Source: Bradyrhizobium sp. AT1
GTDB lineage: Bacteria > Pseudomonadota > Alphaproteobacteria > Rhizobiales > Xanthobacteraceae
Assembly: GCF_001590795.1 (NCBI RefSeq)
Contig: NZ_JXDL01000001.1
Span: 1,207,844-1,248,740, forward strand
Reading direction: 5' to 3'
DNA length: 40,897 nucleotides
In this document: piece by piece, positions 36,258 through 40,897 of the stretch
Position numbering within the stretch: the stretch's first letter is position 1
Layout of the letters: the number at the start of each line of letters is the position of its first letter
Program-made: the position numbers and the translations under genes
The notes under the pieces: generated by a model
The model's input: the letters and a program-made list of their open reading frames with translations, nothing else
Told to the model about the DNA's origin: nothing
Databases searched by the model: none

Positions 36258-36902
36258 ATGTCACCTTCCTCTACCGACAAGATCGCGCTCTTCATCGACG
36301 GAGCCAATCTCTACGCGACGGCGAAAACTCTCGGCTTCGACATCGACTACAAGCGCCTGCTGAAGGAATTTCAGAGCCGCGGGACGTTGTTGCGGGCGTT
36401 CTACTACACCGCGATCATTGAGGATCAGGAATACTCCTCGATCCGCCCGCTGATCGACTGGCTCGACTACAACGGCTACACTGTCGTCACCAAGGCGACC
36501 AAGGAATTCATCGACGCCTCCGGCCGCCGCAAGGTCAAGGGCAACATGGACATCGAGCTCGCCGTGGATGCCATGGAGCTCGCCGAGCACATCGACCAGA
36601 TGGTGCTGTTCTCGGGCGACGGCGATTTCCGCTCCCTGGTAGAGGCCGTGCAGCGCCGCGGCGTACGGGTCACCGTGATCTCCACCATCGCCAGCCAGCC
36701 GCCGATGATCGCCGACGAGCTGCGCCGCCAGGCCGACGTCTTCACCGACCTCGTCGAGCTGCAATCCAAGCTCGGCCGCGATCCGTCCGAACGCCCCGCC
36801 CCGCGTGACCGCGGCGAGCGTGGCGAACGCCACCACGCCCCGCAATTCCTCCAGCGCGCAACCACGATGGCGCCGAGGGGCGATGACGACTTCGAGGAGT
36901 GA
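36258..36902 (+). CDS. NYN-domain (LabA-like) nuclease family protein
   Basis: A 214-residue protein with a PIN-like NYN domain (residues 8-165). Acidic active-site residues are visible: D14 and N17 (LFIDGANLY), D98 and D104 (GNMDIELAVDAM), D121 and D123 (FSGDGDF). Such domains cleave or bind RNA with Mg; the alphaproteobacterial members are uncharacterised to my knowledge. The tail from about residue 172 is Arg/Glu/Pro-rich and probably disordered. Its last 20 bases overlap the downstream glycosylase gene, so the two are likely translated together. Confidence 0.9.
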   Translation: MSPSSTDKIALFIDGANLYATAKTLGFDIDYKRLLKEFQSRGTLLRAFYYTAIIEDQEYSSIRPLIDWLDYNGYTVVTKATKEFIDASGRRKVKGNMDIELAVDAMELAEHIDQMVLFSGDGDFRSLVEAVQRRGVRVTVISTIASQPPMIADELRRQADVFTDLVELQSKLGRDPSERPAPRDRGERGERHHAPQFLQRATTMAPRGDDDFEE

Positions 36903-37557
36903 GGCGGCCCGGTCAAGCCGCCAGCCTTCCACCGTCGTTCCCGACCGCGATTGTCCGCTCTGTCCGCGTCTGGTCGCCTTTCGCGAGGCGAACCGGGCGC
37001 GTGAGCCGTTGTGGCACAATGCGCCGGTCGCGCCCTTCGGCGACATCAAGGCGCGGCTCTTGATCGTCGGCCTCGCGCCGGGGATGCAGGGCGCCAACCG
37101 CACGGGGCGGCCGTTCACCGGCGATTATGCCGGCGACCTGCTCTACGCCACGCTGCTCGAATACGGGTTCGCCAAGGGCACCTATCAGGCCCGGCCCGAT
37201 GACGGCCTGAAGCTGGTCGACTGCCGGATCGCCAATGCCGTGCATTGCGTGCCGCCGCAGAACAAGCCGCTGCCGGTCGAGATCAACACCTGCCGGCAGT
37301 TTCTGGTCGCGAATCTCGAGACGATGCCGAAGCTGCGCGCGATCCTCGCGCTCGGGCGAATTGCGCACGACAGCGTGCTCAAGCCGCTGAAGCTGAAGGC
37401 TTCTCAAGCCCCCTTCGGCCACGGCGCCGTGCATCAGGCCGGCGCGTTCAAGCTTTACGACAGCTATCATTGCTCGCGCTACAACACGAACACCGGCGTG
37501 CTGACGGCAGACATGTTCCGCTCGGTGTTCGCCAAGGTGAAGGCGGACCTCGACTAG
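36883..37557 (+). CDS. Uracil-DNA glycosylase, family 5 (UDGb-like)
   Basis: A 224-residue Fe-S glycosylase that removes uracil (and in family 5 other deaminated bases) from DNA. The N-terminal cluster ligands are CPLC (about residues 25-28), with more Cys in NAVHCVPPQNKP and NTCRQF. Motif A is VGLAPGMQGANRTGRPFTGD; the DNA-gripping loop is DSYHCSRYNTNTG, with Cys where many relatives have Pro. The start ATG at 36883 follows GAGGGG, lies within the NYN gene and gives a short leader before the cluster; a start at 36805 would add an Arg/Ser-rich shadow stretch. Confidence 0.92.
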   Translation: MTTSRSEAARSSRQPSTVVPDRDCPLCPRLVAFREANRAREPLWHNAPVAPFGDIKARLLIVGLAPGMQGANRTGRPFTGDYAGDLLYATLLEYGFAKGTYQARPDDGLKLVDCRIANAVHCVPPQNKPLPVEINTCRQFLVANLETMPKLRAILALGRIAHDSVLKPLKLKASQAPFGHGAVHQAGAFKLYDSYHCSRYNTNTGVLTADMFRSVFAKVKADLD

Positions 37558-37566
37558 CGCCTCGGT

Positions 37567-38148
37567 TCAGGCTTTGACCGGATTGGCCTTCAGCCAGTCC
37601 AGCACGTCGCCGGCGTTCCGGTCGGGCGGAAACACGGGATAGAAGACGTGCGTGATCCTGCTGTCGTCGATAACAAGCGCAAGGCGCTTGATCAGGGTCA
37701 GGCCGGCGACCTGCATCGTCGGCAAGTTCAGGGCGCGCGTCAGCGCCAGCTTCTCGTCTGACAGCACGGGGAACGGCAGATGCAGCCGCGAGGCCATCTC
37801 GGTCTGGTATTCGTTGCTCTGGGTCGAGAGGCCGAACACCTGGGCGGCGCCGGCGGCCTTCAGCTCGGCGAACAGATCGCGAAACGCACAGGTCTGCGGC
37901 GTGCAGCCGCGCGCACCGGGAATCATGTCCCAATCGTCGACCAGCGCGATCTTGCCGGGCTCGCCCGTGCGCGGATAGGCGAACACCACGGTGCGGCCCC
38001 GCAGCGCCGACAGTGTGACTGACGTGTCGTTGGTTGCGAGCAGGCCGATCGACGGCAGCGACATGCCCTTGAGATGAGCGGCGCCGCCGTCATCTTCCGG
38101 CGCTGGAATCCGGGTCCAATCGACCTCGAGCAGGTTTCGCTGGATCAT
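37567..38148 (-). CDS. Peroxiredoxin, PrxQ/BCP-like
   Basis: A 193-residue thioredoxin-fold peroxidase. The peroxidatic region has YPRTGEPGK, and a C-x4-C pair C82/C87 in GARGCTPQTCAFRDLF, as in the atypical two-Cys PrxQ group. It would reduce hydrogen peroxide or organic peroxides using thioredoxin. The start at 38148 follows GAGGGG at eight bases; Met29 is an alternative that would remove a polar N-terminal tail. It lies 4 bases after smpB, so both are in the same transcript, and converges with the glycosylase gene (9 bases). Confidence 0.88.
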   Translation of the reverse strand: MIQRNLLEVDWTRIPAPEDDGGAAHLKGMSLPSIGLLATNDTSVTLSALRGRTVVFAYPRTGEPGKIALVDDWDMIPGARGCTPQTCAFRDLFAELKAAGAAQVFGLSTQSNEYQTEMASRLHLPFPVLSDEKLALTRALNLPTMQVAGLTLIKRLALVIDDSRITHVFYPVFPPDRNAGDVLDWLKANPVKA

Positions 38149-38152
38149 CCCG

Positions 38153-38626
38153 TCAGCCCCTCGCCCGCATCAAGCGGCCCTTCTCCCGGCTCCAATCGCG
38201 CTTCTTCTCGGTCTCGCGCTTGTCGTGCAGCTTCTTGCCCTTTGCAACCGCGAGCTGCAATTTGGCGCGCCCACGCTCGTTGAAATAGAGCTTGAGCGGG
38301 ATCAGCGTCATGCCCTCGCGATCGACGGCGCCCATCAGCTTGTTGATCTGCCGGCGGTGCAGCAGCAGTTTACGCGGCCGCTTCGGCTCGTGATTGAAGC
38401 GATTTCCTTGCAGATATTCGGGAATGGTGGCGTTGATCAGCCAGATCTCGCCATCCTTGGAATCGGCGTAGGATTCCGCAATCGTGCTCTTGCCGTTGCG
38501 GATCGACTTGACCTCGGTTCCGGTCAGCGCAATGCCCGCCTCGATCGTGTCCTCGATCGCATAGTTGAAGCGGGCCTTGCGATTTTCCGCCATGACCTTG
38601 ATTGGACGTTCGTTTTTATCGGCCAT
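38153..38626 (-). CDS. smpB: SsrA-binding protein SmpB
   Basis: A 157-residue tmRNA partner for ribosome rescue. The OB-fold has [22 protein letters not shown] and [13 protein letters not shown]; the later part shows [20 protein letters not shown] and a basic C-terminal tail ([20 protein letters not shown]) that enters the ribosomal decoding centre. ATG at 38626 is used; an in-frame TTG at 38635 would add three residues. The gene follows mscL after 59 bases and precedes the peroxiredoxin gene. Confidence 0.97.
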   Translation of the reverse strand: MADKNERPIKVMAENRKARFNYAIEDTIEAGIALTGTEVKSIRNGKSTIAESYADSKDGEIWLINATIPEYLQGNRFNHEPKRPRKLLLHRRQINKLMGAVDREGMTLIPLKLYFNERGRAKLQLAVAKGKKLHDKRETEKKRDWSREKGRLMRARG

Positions 38627-38685
38627 GGCAGACAAACCTGATCGAGATGCGCACGTAAGCTAACAGTTCGGATGAAGCGCGCGCG

Positions 38686-39126
38686 TCACTTCTTGAGGAG
38701 ATCGCGGATCTCGGTGAGAAGCTCGACCTCGGCCGACGGCTTCGGCGGCGCGGCGGGCGCGGCCTCCTCCTTGCGCTTCAAGGTGTTCATGGCGCGGATC
38801 ACCAGGAACAACACGAAGGCGATGATGACGAAGTTGATCGTCAGCGTCAGGAAGCTGCCGTAAGCAAGTACGGCGCCTTGCTTTTTCGCATCAGCCAAGT
38901 TGGTGGCTGTGACCGCCTTCGACAAGGGGACGAAGTAGTTCGAGAAGTCCAGGCCGCCGGTGACCGCGCCGATGATCGGCATGATGATGTCACCGACCAG
39001 CGACGTGACGATGGCGCCGAAGGCCGCGCCGATGATGACGCCGACCGCGAGATCGACGACGTTGCCCTTCATGGCGAATTCGCGGAATTCCTTGAGCATG
39101 CGCGTGCCCTTTTCGTCGACGCTCAT
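38686..39126 (-). CDS. mscL: Large-conductance mechanosensitive channel MscL
   Basis: A 146-residue membrane channel opening under hypo-osmotic stress. The N-terminal helix has [22 protein letters not shown]1 continues [17 protein letters not shown], and TM2 is [20 protein letters not shown], followed by a charged C-terminal helix [18 protein letters not shown] at 39126 has GGGGAG six to seven bases upstream; Met10 would give the shorter E. coli-like N-terminus. It lies between dapA (26 bases away) and smpB on the same strand. Confidence 0.96.
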   Translation of the reverse strand: MSVDEKGTRMLKEFREFAMKGNVVDLAVGVIIGAAFGAIVTSLVGDIIMPIIGAVTGGLDFSNYFVPLSKAVTATNLADAKKQGAVLAYGSFLTLTINFVIIAFVLFLVIRAMNTLKRKEEAAPAAPPKPSAEVELLTEIRDLLKK

Positions 39127-39152
39127 GAACGGCTCCCCGCAAAACTGGCGCG

Positions 39153-40043
39153 TCAGTTGATCAGGCCAGCGTGCACCATGGCGCTGCGGACCGCAACGCG
39201 GGTCGGCTCGGAAACCGGCACCATCGGCAGCCGCAGCGTCTCTTCCAGCTTGCCGAGCAGCGACATCGCATATTTGATCGGCGCCGGATTGCTCTCGATG
39301 AAGAGGTTGTTGTGCAGCGGCATCAGCTTGTCGTGGATGGCGAGCGCCGCCTTGGTGTCGCCCTTCGCCCAGGCGACGTGGAACTCCGAGCACAGGCGCG
39401 GCGCGACGTTCGAGGTCACCGAGATGCAGCCATGGCCGCCATGGGCCATGTAGCCGATGATGGTGGCGTCCTCGCCCGAGAGCTGGTTGAACTCCTCGCC
39501 CATCGCCGCGCGCTGCTGCGACACGCGCACCATGCTGGCGGTGGCGTCCTTGACGCCAGCGATGTTCTTCAGCTCCCACAACCGCTTCATGGTGTCGACC
39601 GACATGTCGATCACCGAGCGCGGCGGGATGTTGTAGATGATGATGGGAATCCCGATCGCGTCGTTGATCGCCTTGAAGTGCTGGTACATGCCTTCCTGGG
39701 TCGGCTTGTTGTAGTAGGGCGTCACCACCAGCACGGCGTCCGCGCCCGCCTTCTCGGCGTGCTGGGAAAGCTCGATCGCCTCCTTGGTCGAGTTGGAGCC
39801 CGCCCCGGCGATCACAGGCACACGGCCCTTGGCTTCAGCGATGCACCATTCGACCACCTTCTTGTGCTCGTCATGGCTGAGCGTCGGGCTCTCGCCGGTG
39901 GTGCCGACCGGGACCAGGCCGTTGGTGCCCTCTGAAATCTGCCAGTTGACCAGCGAGCGGAACGCCGCCTCGTCCAGCGAGCCGTTCTTGAACGGCGTGA
40001 CCAAGGCGGTGAACGACCCCCGGAATTTCGTCTTGGCTGCCAT
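39153..40043 (-). CDS. dapA: 4-hydroxy-tetrahydrodipicolinate synthase
   Basis: A 296-residue TIM-barrel aldolase condensing pyruvate and aspartate semialdehyde in the lysine/diaminopimelate pathway. Catalytic residues are the Schiff-base lysine K165 ([10 protein letters not shown]), tyrosine Y137 in IIYNIPPRS, and the Thr pair in [12 protein letters not shown] (T48/T49). The start ATG at 40043 follows GGAGG at seven bases; a longer reading to 40220 is Arg-rich and unsupported. It is the first gene of the dapA-mscL-smpB-peroxiredoxin block and is divergent from the lytic transglycosylase gene, an order I recall from other Rhizobiales. Confidence 0.97.
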   Translation of the reverse strand: MAAKTKFRGSFTALVTPFKNGSLDEAAFRSLVNWQISEGTNGLVPVGTTGESPTLSHDEHKKVVEWCIAEAKGRVPVIAGAGSNSTKEAIELSQHAEKAGADAVLVVTPYYNKPTQEGMYQHFKAINDAIGIPIIIYNIPPRSVIDMSVDTMKRLWELKNIAGVKDATASMVRVSQQRAAMGEEFNQLSGEDATIIGYMAHGGHGCISVTSNVAPRLCSEFHVAWAKGDTKAALAIHDKLMPLHNNLFIESNPAPIKYAMSLLGKLEETLRLPMVPVSEPTRVAVRSAMVHAGLIN

Positions 40044-40268
40044 GGACTTCCTCCGTACGCGGCTATCTCTCGAGCAAGCGCCATTCATATCGGGTCTATC
40101 CCGCCGGTAAAAGGCCCGCTTCCGTGTGACGCACCGTTTAGGCCGCGATTTTGCCGCGGTGGTGGTGCAAATCGGCCCCAGGTAAGCGGCTGTTGGTATT
40201 TTGTCCGCATATTCAATCAAATACAGCTAGATCTTGAGCCACTTGACTGATTCGGGGCGACGAAACCC

Positions 40269-40897
40269 GTGACCTCATTCCCTCGTGCCGCTTGGCGGTC
40301 CACCGGCCTGGTCGTTTGCCTGATGGCAGGGCTGTCGGTCGGCTGCGCCGCCCTCGCCAAGTCCAACGAGACGCCGGCGGAGACTGCCAAGGGCACCGCA
40401 AAGCCAGCCGCCGCCAAAGACGCTGCAAAGGACGCGGCAAAGGGCTCGTCCAAGGGAACCGGCAAAGACGCAGCGAAGGGCGCGAGCAAAGGCGCCGCGG
40501 CCGCTCCGGCCAAAGACGCAAAGAAACCGGCCAAGGGAGCAGGCAAGGAAACCGGCAAGGATTCCGGCAAAGAGACCGGCAAGAACGCCGCCACCAAGGA
40601 CAAGCCGAAGCCAGCGGCAGCGGCGCCTGCGCCGAAGTCGCATCCGGCCGCCAGCGCTTCGCCACCGAAAGCGGCGCCCGCGCCGGCGGCGACGGCCACC
40701 GTCAGACCCGCTGCTCCTGCTCCGAAGCCCGTCGCGGCTCCTGTGCTGGCGCCGGCGACGCGCCAGCATGCCGCGCCGCGCAAGCCGGTGGTCCCGGCCG
40801 CAGTCGCTGCGACGTCGTCGACGTCGCAAGGCGACAAGGAGACCCTGGAGAGCGTCATCGAGCTGGTGCGCAAGCGCAAGGCGGCTGACGCCACCAA
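40269..40897 (+). CDS. Lytic transglycosylase with Lys/Ala-rich linker, N-terminal part
   Basis: An open reading of 209 codons that runs off the end of the window, starting at GTG 40269. Residues 1-30 form a signal peptide ending near CAALAKS. Residues 31-115 are Lys/Ala/Gly-rich low complexity with recurring AAKD and ETGK, then a Pro/Ala-rich part, and the end has DKETLESVIELVRKRKAAD, which resembles the start of the helical domain of soluble lytic murein transglycosylases. The catalytic domain is not in the window, so the assignment rests on this segment plus position beside dapA. Start could instead be the ATG 18 codons later. Confidence 0.72.
   Translation, partial: MTSFPRAAWRSTGLVVCLMAGLSVGCAALAKSNETPAETAKGTAKPAAAKDAAKDAAKGSSKGTGKDAAKGASKGAAAAPAKDAKKPAKGAGKETGKDSGKETGKNAATKDKPKPAAAAPAPKSHPAASASPPKAAPAPAATATVRPAAPAPKPVAAPVLAPATRQHAAPRKPVVPAAVAATSSTSQGDKETLESVIELVRKRKAADAT

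Overview
The window reads as chromosomal DNA of a Bradyrhizobium-like alphaproteobacterium (order Rhizobiales/Hyphomicrobiales). The signs are high GC, the magnesium-type metal site in HemB, alphaproteobacterial housekeeping gene orders (glyA-nrdR-ribD-ribE-ribH-nusB-thiL; rpoZ-rel-pdxJ-acpS-lepB-rnc-era; dapA beside a lytic transglycosylase), and many paired-hairpin intergenic repeats. I see no tRNA, rRNA, CRISPR array, complete insertion sequence, prophage or replication origin.

Layout. Positions 1-4904 (minus strand) hold a riboflavin/one-carbon block: glyA, nrdR, ribD, ribE, ribH, nusB and the first 25 codons of thiL. Positions 5173-6385 hold two small uncharacterised genes and an LdtR-like MarR regulator. 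Positions 6386-10316 hold a repeat-rich spacer, a DUF6163-like membrane protein, hemB, an RDD membrane protein and the N-degron transferase gene bpt. Positions 10361-20312 are rich in transporters, several for metals: mntH (Mn uptake), two MFS exporters, a class III nucleotidyl cyclase, a tiny membrane protein, a secreted metallo-beta-lactamase-fold hydrolase, dmeF (Co/Ni efflux), and a rhodanese-ChrB/ChrA pair behind a good sigma70-type promoter.

Positions 20313-22893 are the least ordered part: a Val/Pro-rich secreted protein, a decayed duplicate of the 3' end of chrA, two small conserved-looking genes, and about 830 bases without a convincing gene that look like a degenerate dispersed element with a long hairpin. 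Positions 22894-28551 carry a GMC oxidoreductase, parC, a small secreted protein, recO and a small membrane protein. Positions 28562-35927 (minus) are the stringent-response/secretion/RNA-processing block: rpoZ, rel, pdxJ, acpS, lepB, rnc, era and a small membrane protein. Positions 36258-37557 (plus) hold a NYN-domain nuclease gene overlapping a family 5 uracil-DNA glycosylase gene. Positions 37567-40043 (minus) are dapA-mscL-smpB-peroxiredoxin, and a Lys/Ala-rich lytic transglycosylase starts at 40269 and runs off the end.

I found no clear new multi-gene defence or mobile system. The most interesting signals are regulatory and structural: a predicted leaderless mntH promoter with three TGCA(A/T)C hexamers, a perfect 31-bp inverted repeat at 6789-6869, the chrA remnant, the element at 22219-22860, short in-frame tandem repeats inside the DUF6163-like gene and rnc, and paired palindromes placed inside the riboflavin operon.
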